A stretch of DNA of 64,000 nt from Planctomyces sp. (GCA_016795105.1 JAEUIH010000034.1:1-64000), one strand, 5' to 3'; counted from the first letter of the stretch, positions 54,683 through 64,000 are shown. Notes: generated by a model from the sequence alone, not told the origin. Made by a program: numbers and translations.

Positions 54683-56581
54683 CTACCTTGAACTGCGTGA
54701 TTTTGTCGGGCGACGACGTCGTTCCGCAGGACGTTGACTTTCGGCCGCGTTGCGAGGACGTTCTTCGACGAAAATCCCGTCGCCAAACGTCAAGTCATCT
54801 CGACGTCGATTTTGACTACTTCCCGAACGCTGGCCCGCCGGACGTTGACCTTCAGATCGCGGGCCTTCAGTTCGGTGAGCCGATGAACGCTGTGTTGATG
54901 ATCGCTGCGTTGACGAACGCTGCCCCTCAGATCGCTGACCGGCCGAACGTTGACCTTCAGATCGCGGGCCGGCGGAACGCTGGCCTTCAGATCGCGGGCC
55001 GGCGGAACGCTGGCCTTCAGATCGCAGGGTTGACGGGCGTTGAGCAGCTGGACGTTGTCTCTCGGACCGCTGCCCCTCGTTACGCTGTGCTGCTGGACGT
55101 CGCTGTGCATCGCGTTGTTGTGCATCGCGTTGTTGTGCGTCGCGGGGCGGTCGAACGGCACTGCGGCCGGGGGCCTCTGAATTGGAGGCGGAACGGCGTT
55201 CCTCGGATGCACGTGCGGATTCGGCACGTTGCCGCGATACACGTTCTTCCTGGCGTCGAGCAGCGTGGCCCTGAAAACGTCGCGGGCCGGATTCGCTGGA
55301 ACCTGAACCGCTGCTGGTTTCACCGCGTCGAGCGCGATCACGTCCGGAAGTGGAGTCCGATGAACGGCTGTCGCGACGTCGTTGTGGCCTGCGGGAATTC
55401 TGTTCGGATCGTGAATCCGCAGTCTCTGCGGGCAGATTCGCCAGTTCGATACCTTCCAGCTGATCCACTTCAATCGTCTGTCCGATCAGTTTCTCGATGC
55501 TTCGCAGCATCCTGCGTTCTTCGGGATCGCACAGCGACACGGCAATACCCGTCGCTCCGGCTCGTCCTGAGCGCCCAATACGATGTACGTAGGTCTCTTC
55601 TTCGGTCGGCATGTCATGATTGAATACATGAGACACGAGGTCAACATCGATACCGCGAGCGGCAATGTCGGTGGCGACAAGAATCGGAGGCGAAGAGCTT
55701 TTGAACTCATCCAGAATTCGCTGACGTTTATTCTGACTCTTATTGGCATGAATGGCTTCAGCTCGCAGACCAGCGGCCACCATTTGACGCACGATGCGAT
55801 CGGCACCATGCTTGGTACGGCTGAATACGATTGCTCGTGATGGGCAGGCACGGCTGATGAGTTCAATCAGAACACGCGTCTTCTGTTTTTGAGGCACGAA
55901 GCAAACACTTTGCTCTACAAGGTCTGTGGTCTTTTGCTTTGGCTCAATGGTGATCCGGATTGGGTCATGCAACATGGACGCTGCAAGGTCACGAATCTCG
56001 GGCTTCATCGTGGCCGAAAACATCAGAGTCTGTCGATTGCGTGGAATGCGTTCCAGAATTCTTCGGATCGCCGGGAAGAATCCCATGTCCAGCATTCGAT
56101 CCGCTTCATCGAGCACGAGCGTCTTTAACCCGTCGAGGTTCACGAAACCCTGTTTCATCAGATCGAGCAGTCGACCAGGAGTCGCGACAATAATGTCAAC
56201 ACCTGATCGAAGGGCTCGAACTTGTGGTTGCTGGCCAACGCCACCATAAATTGTTGCCACTCGCACTCCGGCGAAGGCGCCATAGGCGTCGAAACTTTCC
56301 TGAATCTGCAGGGCCAGTTCGCGAGTACTTGCAAGGACGAGTACCTGAGTCCGGCGAGTTCCTGCCGAGCGTCGATCTTCTGCTGCGGAGTGCAGTTGAT
56401 GCAGCAGCGGAAGTGCAAATGCTGCAGTCTTGCCGGTTCCGGTCTGAGCAATTCCAACGACGTCACGACGTGACAACACCGCCGGTATAGCCTGAATCTG
56501 AATTGGAGTTGGAGTGGAGTATCCCTGTTTTGTCACCGCGCGCACAAGTGGCTCTGCGAGCCCGAACGTTTTGAAACTCAT
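54683..56581 (-). CDS. rhlE: DEAD-box RNA helicase (RhlE type) with repetitive basic tail
   Basis: 632 aa from the ATG at 56581, after AGGGA; the frame is open further but this start gives the family N-terminus MSFKTFGL. The helicase core (about 1-375) is complete: Q motif TPTPIQ, Walker A AQTGTGKT, the DEAD box (DEADRM), SAT motif, and HRIGRSGR. RhlE proteins unwind RNA duplexes, for example in ribosome assembly. From about 390 the chain becomes low-complexity and basic: Arg/Ser/Glu/Gln repeats such as RSEGQRSAGP, probably an RNA-binding tail. The tail is encoded by a 30-bp tandem repeat, with two identical units at 54961-55020. Confidence 0.92.
   Translation of the reverse strand: MSFKTFGLAEPLVRAVTKQGYSTPTPIQIQAIPAVLSRRDVVGIAQTGTGKTAAFALPLLHQLHSAAEDRRSAGTRRTQVLVLASTRELALQIQESFDAYGAFAGVRVATIYGGVGQQPQVRALRSGVDIIVATPGRLLDLMKQGFVNLDGLKTLVLDEADRMLDMGFFPAIRRILERIPRNRQTLMFSATMKPEIRDLAASMLHDPIRITIEPKQKTTDLVEQSVCFVPQKQKTRVLIELISRACPSRAIVFSRTKHGADRIVRQMVAAGLRAEAIHANKSQNKRQRILDEFKSSSPPILVATDIAARGIDVDLVSHVFNHDMPTEEETYVHRIGRSGRAGATGIAVSLCDPEERRMLRSIEKLIGQTIEVDQLEGIELANLPAETADSRSEQNSRRPQRRRDSRSSDSTSGRDRARRGETSSGSGSSESGPRRFQGHAARRQEERVSRQRAESARASEERRSASNSEAPGRSAVRPPRDAQQRDAQQRDAQRRPAAQRNEGQRSERQRPAAQRPSTLRSEGQRSAGPRSEGQRSAGPRSEGQRSAGQRSEGQRSSTQRSSTQRSSAHRTEGPRSEGQRPAGQRSGSSQNRRRDDLTFGDGIFVEERPRNAAESQRPAERRRRPTKSRSSR
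54841..55140. repeat. Tandem repeats encoding the helicase tail
   Basis: A run of diverged 30-bp units; two are identical and adjacent (54961-54990 and 54991-55020). Near 55100-55140 a shorter 15-bp unit repeats (CATCGCGTTGTTGTG-type). They encode ten-residue RSEGQRSAGP and five-residue RDAQQ units in the C-terminal tail. Unit number may vary between strains through slippage; this is inference. Confidence 0.85.
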
Positions 56582-57370
56582 TATAGTCCCTGGGTAATGA
56601 TCACCCGCTGCTCGCAAAATGTCCGCAGGAACGAAGGTGCTCCGCGAAACAGCTCACATCGGGCCAGAGGCAAAAAGCCTCTGTGAATGAGAAACATTCC
56701 CAGACCCGAATGCAGAAAGCCGCAAATGCGACTCAAAAACGATTGGAACTGGCAGTTATCCAGCAGATTCTGCCGAAGAAACTGAATGCTTCATGGGGTC
56801 CGGTCAACATCTGCGAAAGATCACAACAAGTGAAAGCTGTCGCGAAATGGCGGACCCCGAATCTCTCGACCGAAAGTCTAACAGCATTTCAGAAAATGCA
56901 CAGACATTTCATTCCGTTCAACCAACATTCTCCCACTTTCGAAGCCGAATTCGTTTTTCCCTCGAATTTAGCGGCTGTAGCGGCCCCTAAATGAGTGCCA
57001 GATCGCCATCGCCACGAATGACTGCTCAGTCGTTCATCCATTTTTTACGACACCAGGGGAAGCACTCCCTGCGACTCAGGCCGTGTGGGCAGCTTCACGA
57101 TTCGCAGATGGTGCAGGCCCCGGAACTGAAGGCCGAGTTGCCTCGGATCGGCGATCGTCGTATGTCTTCCGGCACAACCTCACTGAAGTTCAGTTGAACT
57201 TCCCTTAGAAGACAAAAGTCTCACCCTGCCGGAGATTTTCCGGAAAGCAGTTCGGCCGTCAGTCCCGCTGGACTCAATCCTGGCATCGCCTTAGATTAGC
57301 ACTCACAACCGCACCTCGGAACCGGCAGTTGAATTTCAAACGATATTCTCCACTACGGAAGCGTCATTGA
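56582..57370. other. Intergenic region, no supported gene
   Basis: This 789-bp stretch between divergent genes has several frames of 60-100 codons, none with a domain, signal peptide or good start. It should carry the promoters of the helicase gene and the histidine kinase gene; I see no distinct box. Confidence 0.5.
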
Positions 57371-60300
57371 ATGACACAGCAACCGAAGACCGATATCGGA
57401 CTTGGCCGTGCCCCAATGCGTATTGCTGGCTGGTACGCGGTGTTTGGTTTGCTCTGGATTTGGCTTAGTGATTCTGCCTTAAAGTCACTGGGATTCGAAC
57501 CGGACCACGTATTCCTGGCCGGCGCGATCAAAGGCACTGCATTCGTCGCCCTTACGGCCGCGTTATTGTACTGGCTGGTACGACGTGAAGTTGCAGTGGC
57601 GGAGCGATCAGAAAGCCTGTTGCGAGCGGTCGTCGAAGGCACGACGGATGCGGTATTCGTCAAGGACAAGGACGGGCGATATCTGTTGATCAATGAGGCT
57701 GCCGCCCGGTCAATTGGCAGCACGATCGCGGATGTACTAGGCCGGAATGACATCGAGCTGCTGAACGCTGAAGATGCCGGGCGAATTATCTCCAATGACC
57801 GAGCCATCATGGCGGGTGGCAAGGTTGTTACACTCGAGGAGACAATCACATCGAGCGGTTCAAAACGCACCTACCAGGCGACGAAGGCTCCATTGCATGA
57901 CACGACCGGAGCGGTGTCGGGGCTGATCGGAGTCGCGAGAGATATCACTGAGCGAAAGGCCATCGAAGATGCTCTGCGTGACAGCGAGGAGCGTTACCGA
58001 GAATTAGCCAACGCTATCCCTCAGATCGTCTGGACTGCGGCATCGGACGGAGCGATTACTCACCTGAACTCGAAAGCTGTCGAATATACGGGCCTTGAAG
58101 CCTCTGATCTGACCGGATGGTTGTGGGAGCGAGTAATCCATCACGACGACCTGGCGAACGCTGTCTCCGAGTGGACCCTTGCCCTTGGTGACGGCGTACC
58201 CCGTACTTTCGAGATGCGGATTTGTCGAGCCGACGGCCAGTACCGCTGGCATATTGTCCGCCAAAGTCCAATTCGCGACTCTGCTGGAAAAATCCAGTCA
58301 TGGGTCGGAACATGTACCGATATCGACGATTTGACACAGGCAGAAAATGCGCTCCGTGAGACTGACGCCAGACTTCGTGAAGCTCAGCGAATCGCCCGAC
58401 TGGGCAGTTGGAGCTGGGAACCGACAACGGACAAGGTATGGTGGTCAGATGCAGAATTCGAGTTGTTCGGCGTAGATCGTGACGCTGTACAACCAGGACT
58501 CGGAACATTCCTTGCCTTGCTCCATCCGGACGATCGAGCAATCGCGATAGAGCGAGTTCAGTCGATGAAGGCCGGGGCTGATGAATTTGCAAATGATCTG
58601 CGGATCGTACGACCTGACGGAGAGTGCATCTGGATCCATAGTCGAGCGCGTGCGACTCGTGACGCTGACGCGAATCTGATTCGGGTCGAGGGAACTGACC
58701 AGAATGTTTCAGAGATAGTTCGGGCAAAGCAGGAGTTGCGTGCCGAACGGGATCGGTTCGAAAAATTAATGGAAGCAGTCCCGGTGGCAATCTGTTCCTT
58801 CCATCTTGCACCGAACGGCCATATCTCCATGCCATATGCAAGCCACAGAATCGAGGCAATCTACGGCATTCCATCGTCTACCCTTGCCACAGATGCCTCA
58901 GGAATCTTCTCTTTCATGCACCCTCACGATGTCGAACGTGTTCGGACAGGGATTATTTCGTCCTCTCAGACAATGACCATGTGGTATGATGAATTTCGCG
59001 TCCGAAGTCCGGTTCTGGGAGATATCTGGGTCGAAGGCTGTTCGGCGCCGATACGACTCTCCGACGGTTCAACACTCTGGCACGGTTACGTAAACGATGT
59101 GACATCGCGGAAGCAGGTGCTCGAAGCGCTGCGTGCCAGCGAGCGACGACTCCGTCTGGCGCTCGAAGCCGCAGGATCCATCGCATTCACGTGGGATATC
59201 ACGAACGACGCTGTCACTCGATACTTCAGTAACGAACCTGCACTGCCAATCACCGGGGAGCATCTCGGAACTCTGGACGATGTTCGAGCGAAAGTGCACC
59301 CTGACGACCTGCAGGGTTTTGACAGCAGACTTTTGGTCTGCCTGGCGGAGGGTGTCGATTATCGCAATACATACAGGATCGTGCAGCCCGACGGCACCAC
59401 AACGAATCTTGAGGAGTATGGGTATCTCGATCGGGCAGCCGACGGTGCTCCGCTCAGCCTGACCGGCATTTCGATCGACGTTACTGAACGTGAGGCCGCA
59501 ACGGAAGCTCTGCGAGTCAGTGAAGCCCGTTACAGGCAGCTCGTGGATCTGTTGCCAACTGCAATCTTTGTTTATGCCAACGACTCAATCCTGTACGGCA
59601 ACCCGGCCTTCCTGCGAATGATCGGTGCCAGGGGCCTGGACGAATTACTCGGCAGCAGCCCGTTCGACATCGCTCATCCGTCGGCCCACGCTGCAATCCA
59701 CAGACGCAACGAACTGATGACCCAAACGGGGGAGCCGGTTCCGGGGTTCGAAAAGCGTATTGTTCGCCGGGATGGACGGTCTGTACCAGTATATTCAGTC
59801 GCAGCACCAATCAGCGGTTACGGTCCTCATGCCACACTGGTCGCCGTTACGGACCTGACGGAACGAGAGCGAGCAACAGAGCTTCTCCGTTCAGTCCTCA
59901 GCAGTGTTGGCGATGCCATCATTACTATGGACGAACGAGGAGTGATCGGATCTGCAAATCCTGCGGCCGAACGTCAGTTCGGCTACACAGAAACCGAACT
60001 GATCGGTCAAAACGCGAACTTGCTCATGCCGGAGCCGTTTGGCGGAAAACAAACAGAACGCGAAGTAGAATGCCGACGACGTGATGGCTCTCACTTCCCC
60101 GCAGAATTGACCTTAACTGAATTCCTGCTTGACGGAGAACGGCGATTCACCGGAGTACTCCGAGATATCACAGAACGCAAACGACTGCAGACTCAGTTCA
60201 CCCAGGCTCAGAAGATGGAGGCCGTCGGAAGATTGGCCGGGGGTGTTGCACATGACTTCAACAATCTGCTGACAATCATTTCCGGTTATTGTGATCTGCT

Positions 60301-61318
60301 AATGTTATCAGACCTCCCCGCAGGTGATAAACGCAGGGAATCCATCGCGACCATCCGGGATGCCGGCGAAAGAGCCGCCCGACTTACTCAACAACTGCTT
60401 GCCTTTAGCCGAAAGGCCGTGATCGAACCAAAACTGCTTGACCTGAATCAACTCGTATCAGACGCCACGAGGCTACTCCGACGATTAATTGGCGAAGACA
60501 TCATCATGGCGGTCGTCACGGCCCCAAAACCAATTCACGTCAATGCTGACCCGGGACAACTCGAACAGGTCATTATGAATCTCGTTGTCAACGCGCGTGA
60601 TGCCATGCCCACAGGCGGTCGGCTGTTGATCGAAGCCTCGACTGTATCGCAGCCGGACAATCCTTCGTCTCGATTCGCCCGACTATCTGTGAGTGACACT
60701 GGACACGGTATGTCAGACGAAATCAAAAGCAAAATCTTTGAACCATTCTTTACGACAAAGGGTATCGGCAAAGGAACCGGACTGGGACTTGCAGTCGTAC
60801 ACGGAGTTGTCAACCAGAGCGGCGGGCAGATCATGATTGAAAGCACAGTCGGCGTTGGCACTACGTTTCAGATTCTGCTGCCGCTGGTCACCAATGCGAC
60901 TTCCGCTGAGGCTGTTGACAAGGTCCGATTGGCAATTCGAGGTTCTGAGACTGTACTGCTTGTCGAAGATGATGAAGCAGTTCGGAAGATCACCAGAATC
61001 TCTTTGCAGTCACAGGGCTACAATGTTCTCGAAGCAGACGGCGGCGCCGCGGCTCTCAAATACGCCGAGAATTACCCGGACGAAATTCATCTGCTTGTCA
61101 GCGACGTTGTGATGCCCGAGATGGGGGGACGACAACTGCTTGATGCCGTCCGCAGGTTCCGGCCCGGTCTCCGAGTCCTGTTCATCAGCGGATATACAGA
61201 CGATGCAGTTTTGCTGCACGGAGTCGTTGAAGCGAGTGACGCTTTCATCCAGAAACCTTTTACTCCACTGAGTCTCGCTCGTAAAGTACGAGAAGTGATC
61301 GACACACCGGCCCCCTAA
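57371..61318 (+). CDS. Hybrid histidine kinase with seven PAS domains
   Basis: 1315 aa. Two N-terminal transmembrane helices (about 18-35 and 49-70) are followed by seven PAS-like units, each opening with an R-x-L-x-x-L or similar helix ([96 protein letters not shown]). Phospho-acceptor His961 sits in GGVAHDFNN. The ATPase domain has [11 protein letters not shown] and DTGHGM. A C-terminal receiver has Asp1245 in VSDVVMP and a Lys in IQKPF. This is a membrane sensor with phosphorelay to its own receiver; signal and output partner are unknown. Confidence 0.92.
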   Translation: MTQQPKTDIGLGRAPMRIAGWYAVFGLLWIWLSDSALKSLGFEPDHVFLAGAIKGTAFVALTAALLYWLVRREVAVAERSESLLRAVVEGTTDAVFVKDKDGRYLLINEAAARSIGSTIADVLGRNDIELLNAEDAGRIISNDRAIMAGGKVVTLEETITSSGSKRTYQATKAPLHDTTGAVSGLIGVARDITERKAIEDALRDSEERYRELANAIPQIVWTAASDGAITHLNSKAVEYTGLEASDLTGWLWERVIHHDDLANAVSEWTLALGDGVPRTFEMRICRADGQYRWHIVRQSPIRDSAGKIQSWVGTCTDIDDLTQAENALRETDARLREAQRIARLGSWSWEPTTDKVWWSDAEFELFGVDRDAVQPGLGTFLALLHPDDRAIAIERVQSMKAGADEFANDLRIVRPDGECIWIHSRARATRDADANLIRVEGTDQNVSEIVRAKQELRAERDRFEKLMEAVPVAICSFHLAPNGHISMPYASHRIEAIYGIPSSTLATDASGIFSFMHPHDVERVRTGIISSSQTMTMWYDEFRVRSPVLGDIWVEGCSAPIRLSDGSTLWHGYVNDVTSRKQVLEALRASERRLRLALEAAGSIAFTWDITNDAVTRYFSNEPALPITGEHLGTLDDVRAKVHPDDLQGFDSRLLVCLAEGVDYRNTYRIVQPDGTTTNLEEYGYLDRAADGAPLSLTGISIDVTEREAATEALRVSEARYRQLVDLLPTAIFVYANDSILYGNPAFLRMIGARGLDELLGSSPFDIAHPSAHAAIHRRNELMTQTGEPVPGFEKRIVRRDGRSVPVYSVAAPISGYGPHATLVAVTDLTERERATELLRSVLSSVGDAIITMDERGVIGSANPAAERQFGYTETELIGQNANLLMPEPFGGKQTEREVECRRRDGSHFPAELTLTEFLLDGERRFTGVLRDITERKRLQTQFTQAQKMEAVGRLAGGVAHDFNNLLTIISGYCDLLMLSDLPAGDKRRESIATIRDAGERAARLTQQLLAFSRKAVIEPKLLDLNQLVSDATRLLRRLIGEDIIMAVVTAPKPIHVNADPGQLEQVIMNLVVNARDAMPTGGRLLIEASTVSQPDNPSSRFARLSVSDTGHGMSDEIKSKIFEPFFTTKGIGKGTGLGLAVVHGVVNQSGGQIMIESTVGVGTTFQILLPLVTNATSAEAVDKVRLAIRGSETVLLVEDDEAVRKITRISLQSQGYNVLEADGGAAALKYAENYPDEIHLLVSDVVMPEMGGRQLLDAVRRFRPGLRVLFISGYTDDAVLLHGVVEASDAFIQKPFTPLSLARKVREVIDTPAP

Positions 61319-61319
61319 A

Positions 61320-61348
61320 GTAGCAGGCACATTCCATGTGCCGTCCGC
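61320..61348 (+). repeat. Hairpin repeat element 1 (TCC loop)
   Basis: Flank GTAGCA, 7-bp stem GGCACAT / ATGTGCC with a TCC loop, then flank GTCCGC. The element lies just after the stop of the histidine kinase gene, between convergent genes, and could act as a stem-loop for transcript ends, but no T-run follows. Member of a five-copy family in this window. Confidence 0.9.
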
Positions 61349-61358
61349 TGGTGCTATG

Positions 61359-61387
61359 GCGGACGGCAGACGGAGTCTGCCTGCTAC
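61359..61387 (-). repeat. Hairpin repeat element 2 (inverted copy, changed stem)
   Basis: Inverse orientation. On the minus strand it reads GTAGCA, then stem GGCAGAC / GTCTGCC with TCC loop, then GTCCGC. The variable four inner bases differ from element 1 on both arms in a pairing-preserving way, while flanks and loop are kept. Confidence 0.9.
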
Positions 61388-61388
61388 T

Positions 61389-61417
61389 GAAACAGGCACA
61401 TTCCATGTGCCGTCCGC
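61389..61417 (+). repeat. Hairpin repeat element 3 (left flank changed)
   Basis: Stem GGCACAT / ATGTGCC, TCC loop and right flank GTCCGC are identical to element 1; the left flank is GAAACA in place of GTAGCA. It lies 2 bp from element 2 and 14 bp from the end of the LysM gene. Confidence 0.85.
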
Positions 61418-61431
61418 GACTTGGTGGTGCA

Positions 61432-62148
61432 TCATGGTTTAGGGATCTGAATCTTCAATCCAACTCGAATCATATTGGGACTGGACCCAATGACGGCTCG
61501 ATTGGCGTCGTAGATCAGATTCCATTTTGATGCGTCGCCGTAGTAGTGCAGAGCAATATGCGAGAGTGTTTCGCCTCGTTGAATGATGTAGTTGATCGGC
61601 GCAGGACAATCCCGGAGGATCTCGCGGGCAACTCGGCGGTATTCAGCCAGAGTATCATGGTGCGTTGCAGCATCTTCCGTCAGAGTCCGAAACGCACTGC
61701 CGATCTCGTCGTTGATCGTATCCTGAACCACCTGAAAATCGGTTCTGGGATACCAAACACCGTTCTCGAAGACGTCCTTAAAGAACCCGTATTGGCGCAC
61801 TTCTGCCTCCAGATTGTCCATCAGATCCTGATTGTCATCCACGTGCCCCCGCTCATGGGCACCCCATTTTCTCTGTTCACACACAGTTAGATCACTGGAA
61901 AGCAAAACTTCCTGCTGAAGCTCTACCCGCAACGTACCTGTATCAAAGCTGAATTCCGGGATACCGCCCTGCATTCGCTGCTTGTACTGCACAGCTCTTG
62001 GATCAATAGTGATTCGTGGAATTGTGATCCCCAAAGCACTCCCGGCATTGGGATGACCAACGGCTGAAGCGCGGCTGACGACAGTCTCCGGTGTCACCAC
62101 TTGTGCAATCGGAATCGTCCCTTTTGAAACGACAAAGATAAGGGGCAT
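61432..62148 (-). CDS. HExxH metallopeptidase-like protein with LysM domain
   Basis: 238 aa from the ATG at 62148, which follows GGGAG by ten bases. The frame is open to 62439, but its upstream part is read from the hairpin repeats, so I use the later start. The centre has AHERGHVDDNQ, an HExxH motif (zinc-binding His pair and catalytic Glu), with NLEAEVRQYG downstream as a possible third ligand. The C-terminus (about 187-238) is a LysM domain: YIIQRGETLSHIALHYYG to IQIPKP, which binds peptidoglycan-type glycans. No signal peptide is visible, so its location is uncertain. It could be a wall-associated protease; this is inference. Hairpin repeat clusters flank the gene. Confidence 0.7.
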   Translation of the reverse strand: MPLIFVVSKGTIPIAQVVTPETVVSRASAVGHPNAGSALGITIPRITIDPRAVQYKQRMQGGIPEFSFDTGTLRVELQQEVLLSSDLTVCEQRKWGAHERGHVDDNQDLMDNLEAEVRQYGFFKDVFENGVWYPRTDFQVVQDTINDEIGSAFRTLTEDAATHHDTLAEYRRVAREILRDCPAPINYIIQRGETLSHIALHYYGDASKWNLIYDANRAVIGSSPNMIRVGLKIQIPKP

Positions 62149-62275
62149 ACTTCGCAGACTCCCTGAACAACAGTTCGAAACCGGTATCGAGACCCTGATA
62201 TTCTCGCCGACATCACCCTTCCGGTTGCGTGAAATCCTGCGGACTCCGGAAAAACGACTGATTGCAGCGTTTTTA

Positions 62276-62304
62276 GTAGCAGGCATTCTCCGAATGCCGT
62301 CCGC
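62276..62304 (+). repeat. Hairpin repeat element 4 (third stem variant)
   Basis: Flank GTAGCA, stem GGCATTC / GAATGCC with TCC loop, flank GTCCGC. A third stem sequence in the same frame of flanks and loop, again fully paired. Confidence 0.9.
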
Positions 62305-62364
62305 AAATGCACCTGGCCTCGCCACTACCAATCGCTGAAGCCGCAGAATCGCAACTACGGCGAC

Positions 62365-62393
62365 GCGGACGGCACATGGAATGTGCCTGCTAC
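62365..62393 (-). repeat. Hairpin repeat element 5 (inverted copy)
   Basis: Minus-strand copy with the stem of element 1 (GGCACAT / ATGTGCC), TCC loop, and intact GTAGCA and GTCCGC flanks. On the plus strand it is followed by TGAAACA, as is element 2. Confidence 0.9.
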
Positions 62394-62537
62394 TGAAACA
62401 CACTGCCCACGATTGTATCCAAAATACAATAGACAACAACGTGCGTCATGGCTTAGACTTTGGAAACTGCGTTGCGACTACAGCGAACCTTGAACTGAAC
62501 TCTTCGCTTCGGTCGAAGACTTTGTTGGAGTTCCCGT

Positions 62538-63233
62538 ATGTCTGCCGTTTCTGAAATCTCGGTTAAAACGGTTGCCGACCAGGTATGCGACCTGCTCCGC
62601 AGTGAACTGCTTTCCGGAAATTACATTGCCGGTAGTGCGATGCGGGAAGAAGAACTCGCCACTCGTTTTGGAGTCAGCCGACACCCAATCCGAAAAGCTT
62701 TGCAAAAACTGTCACTTGAAGGTCTGCTGACATCGAAACCCAATCGAGGCGTCTTCGTTGCGGCTTCACAGAAGGAACACGTCAAAGGCCTTCTGACTCC
62801 GATGCGAAAACAGCTGGAACTCTACGCTCTGGATTTGGCGGCCCCGAAACTGAACGACGATCATCATCGCACATGGGAACTGTTGATTCGAAAGATGGAA
62901 CGGGCCGGAGAAGACCAGAATCCGCAGGAGGTGCTGGATCTGGATGCAGCCTTTCATCAGCATCTGCTCGTCGTCGCGGGATTGGAGGAGATGCTCCCTG
63001 TTTGGCAGGGGATTTACAGCCGCATGCGAGACTATCACCAGGAGGGCAATGCTCAGTTGTCGGACCTTCGGTTTGTCGCCTTCGCCCATCGCCTGTTGAT
63101 CGACAGTCTGTTCGACGGTAAGCTGGCAAAGGCTCGCGCGGATTGGGAGTCTCACTTAGGTAATGGAGAATTCAACAAACGAGCAATGGCTTCATGGCTT
63201 CGGCAGAAGAATTCTGCAGCCAGGAAGAAGTAG
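62538..63233 (+). CDS. GntR-family transcriptional regulator (FCD type)
   Basis: 231 aa; the ATG follows GGAG. The N-terminal winged helix (about 10-75) has the GntR pattern: VADQVCDLLRSELLSGNYIAG, MREEELATRFGVSRHPIRKAL, LEGLLTSKPNRGVFV. The C-terminal helical ligand-binding domain (about 85-225) is FCD-like, with DLDAAFHQHLLVVAG as its conserved Asp-x-x-x-His metal/ligand site region. Members control sugar-acid or amino-acid catabolic genes, with the effector bound in the FCD pocket. The next gene (95 bp downstream, a planctomycete cytochrome protein) could be a target, but there is no clear operator to see. Confidence 0.9.
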   Translation: MSAVSEISVKTVADQVCDLLRSELLSGNYIAGSAMREEELATRFGVSRHPIRKALQKLSLEGLLTSKPNRGVFVAASQKEHVKGLLTPMRKQLELYALDLAAPKLNDDHHRTWELLIRKMERAGEDQNPQEVLDLDAAFHQHLLVVAGLEEMLPVWQGIYSRMRDYHQEGNAQLSDLRFVAFAHRLLIDSLFDGKLAKARADWESHLGNGEFNKRAMASWLRQKNSAARKK

Positions 63234-63328
63234 CGATCGCAAAGGAAGTAGCGAACCGAAAACCATCAACAGCCTGTTGCCCCTGCGTGCTATGACCATC
63301 TCTACTACCTGCCTGCTGATCCACGCCT

Positions 63329-64000
63329 ATGCTCCAACGTCTCACCCTCCTGCTGATCTCCTCGTTTTGCATGACTTCGTGCCTCGGTGTCTTTGGGCAG
63401 GAGTCTGCAGAACGCGACCACTTTGAATCGTCGATCAGACCACTCCTGATCTCGCGATGCATCGAATGTCATGGTCCCGACCGACAGGAATCGAGCCTCC
63501 GACTAGACTCGCGCCCGGGATGGATGAAAGGTGGTGAAGGCGGTCCCGCGATCATTCCTGGCGATCCGGAAAATTCACTGCTGCTGACTGCTGTGAAGCA
63601 CGAAAATCCAGACCTGCAGATGCCGGAAGAAAAGCTGAGTCAAACAGAGATCGCGGCAATCGAACAATGGATCCTGAGCGGTGCCTTTGATCCTCGAGAG
63701 ACAGCCGATGGTCCGGCAAAACATGTGGTGTCAGATCCGCGAACGTTTTGGTCATTCCAGCCGATTCGCGAGGTCAACGTTCCGGCAACCAGCGATCCGA
63801 ACTGGATTCGAACGCCGGTCGACGCCTTTATCCTTGCTCAGCTTGATGCCAGCGGATTAACACCCACACCACAAGCCAACCCGCGCACACTCATCCGACG
63901 GGCTTACTTTGATCTCATCGGACTACCTCCAACGCCGGAACAGGTGGATGCGTTTGTACGTGAACCAACTCAGGACGCCTGGGCTCGGCTGATCAACCAG
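63329..64000 (+). CDS. Planctomycete cytochrome c (PSCyt1/PSCyt2) protein, truncated at window edge
   Basis: The frame runs off the window; 224 codons are visible. A signal peptide spans about 1-23 (LTLLLISSFCMTSCLGVFG). The haem-binding motif CIECH (Cys44, Cys47, His48) opens a PSCyt1 domain that ends with MPEEKLSQTEIAAIEQWI. The PSCyt2 (DUF1549) domain begins near WIRTPVDAFILAQL and has RRAYFDLIGLPPTPEQV. The family is planctomycete-specific, usually ends in a PSD1 (DUF1553) domain and is often encoded beside a sulfatase or DUF1501 gene; it is thought to work at the cell surface. An in-frame stop just upstream fixes the ATG at 63329 as first start. Confidence 0.9.
   Translation, partial: MLQRLTLLLISSFCMTSCLGVFGQESAERDHFESSIRPLLISRCIECHGPDRQESSLRLDSRPGWMKGGEGGPAIIPGDPENSLLLTAVKHENPDLQMPEEKLSQTEIAAIEQWILSGAFDPRETADGPAKHVVSDPRTFWSFQPIREVNVPATSDPNWIRTPVDAFILAQLDASGLTPTPQANPRTLIRRAYFDLIGLPPTPEQVDAFVREPTQDAWARLINQ

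Larger units (their letters stand above)
62149..62537. other. Intergenic region with two hairpin elements
   Basis: No gene is supported in these 389 bp between divergent genes. A short frame with ATG after GGAAGGGTG (39 codons, MSARISGSRY) overlaps the start of the LysM gene in another phase, but I see no evidence that it is real. Hairpin elements 4 and 5 lie at 62276-62304 and 62365-62393. The right end carries the GGAG site of the GntR gene. Confidence 0.55.

Noticed and set aside
54598-55623. A 341-codon plus-strand frame with many Ala, Asp, Val and Arg residues
   Set aside because: It lies antisense to the repeat-rich tail of the helicase gene; the tandem DNA repeats keep all frames open, so length is not evidence.
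62148-62439. N-terminal extension of the LysM gene back to 62439
   Set aside because: The extension is translated from hairpin repeats and spacer, whereas the ATG at 62148 has a good GGGAG site.

Overview
The window looks like a chromosomal segment of a planctomycete (Planctomycetaceae-like). The signs are lineage-typical families side by side: a truncated planctomycete cytochrome c (PSCyt1/PSCyt2) gene at the right edge, DUF1559 modules, TIGR03067-like domains, a giant FG-GAP/cadherin/RTX surface protein with the N-terminal LE-x-R-x-ML motif, a ThuA-like secreted protein, and many ECF sigma factors paired with membrane Ser/Thr kinases. I found no rRNA, tRNA, CRISPR array or complete insertion sequence. 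The species cannot be fixed from the sequence alone.

Layout. 1-1.2 kb is non-coding and holds a diverged 120-bp direct repeat with GGGTCAGACCC palindromes. 1.2-8.3 kb carries a VOC protein, a small group of secreted or lipoprotein unknowns, a ThuA-like protein and two outer-membrane barrel candidates (one an OprB-type porin). 8.3-21.2 kb (minus strand) holds a membrane-anchored protein with four DUF1559-like modules, the 2196-aa surface protein, and an ECF sigma factor overlapping a gene that fuses an anti-sigma/FecR-like part to a complete serpin. A cardiolipin-synthase-like gene follows.

22.6-44.2 kb is the core signalling region: five Ser/Thr kinases and four ECF sigma factors, mostly translationally coupled as sigma then kinase. 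Three kinases carry an HxxxCxxC motif (the ZAS anti-sigma zinc signature) ahead of the kinase domain. Two have large WD40 ectodomains, and one ends in TIGR03067-like and NTF2-like regions. A 1279-aa secreted multidomain protein closes the last module.

44.2-64 kb is more mixed: an unknown gene, a PDZ protein with an inactivated aspartyl-protease motif beside a frameshifted copy of its own tail, a nucleotidyltransferase-like protein, a UvrA, a Ycf48-like propeller protein, a secreted esterase, a RhlE-type DEAD-box helicase with a repetitive tail, a seven-PAS hybrid histidine kinase, an HExxH plus LysM protein between clusters of a hairpin repeat family, a GntR regulator and the truncated cytochrome gene.

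The genes suggest a cell-envelope signalling neighbourhood, in which membrane kinases or anti-sigma fusions with large external domains control ECF sigma factors. That link is inferred from gene order and motifs. The most unusual items are the sigma/anti-sigma-serpin pair, the ZAS-kinase fusions, the hairpin family with compensating stems (and a related hairpin pair inside a kinase gene), and the propeller nested inside a cadherin domain.
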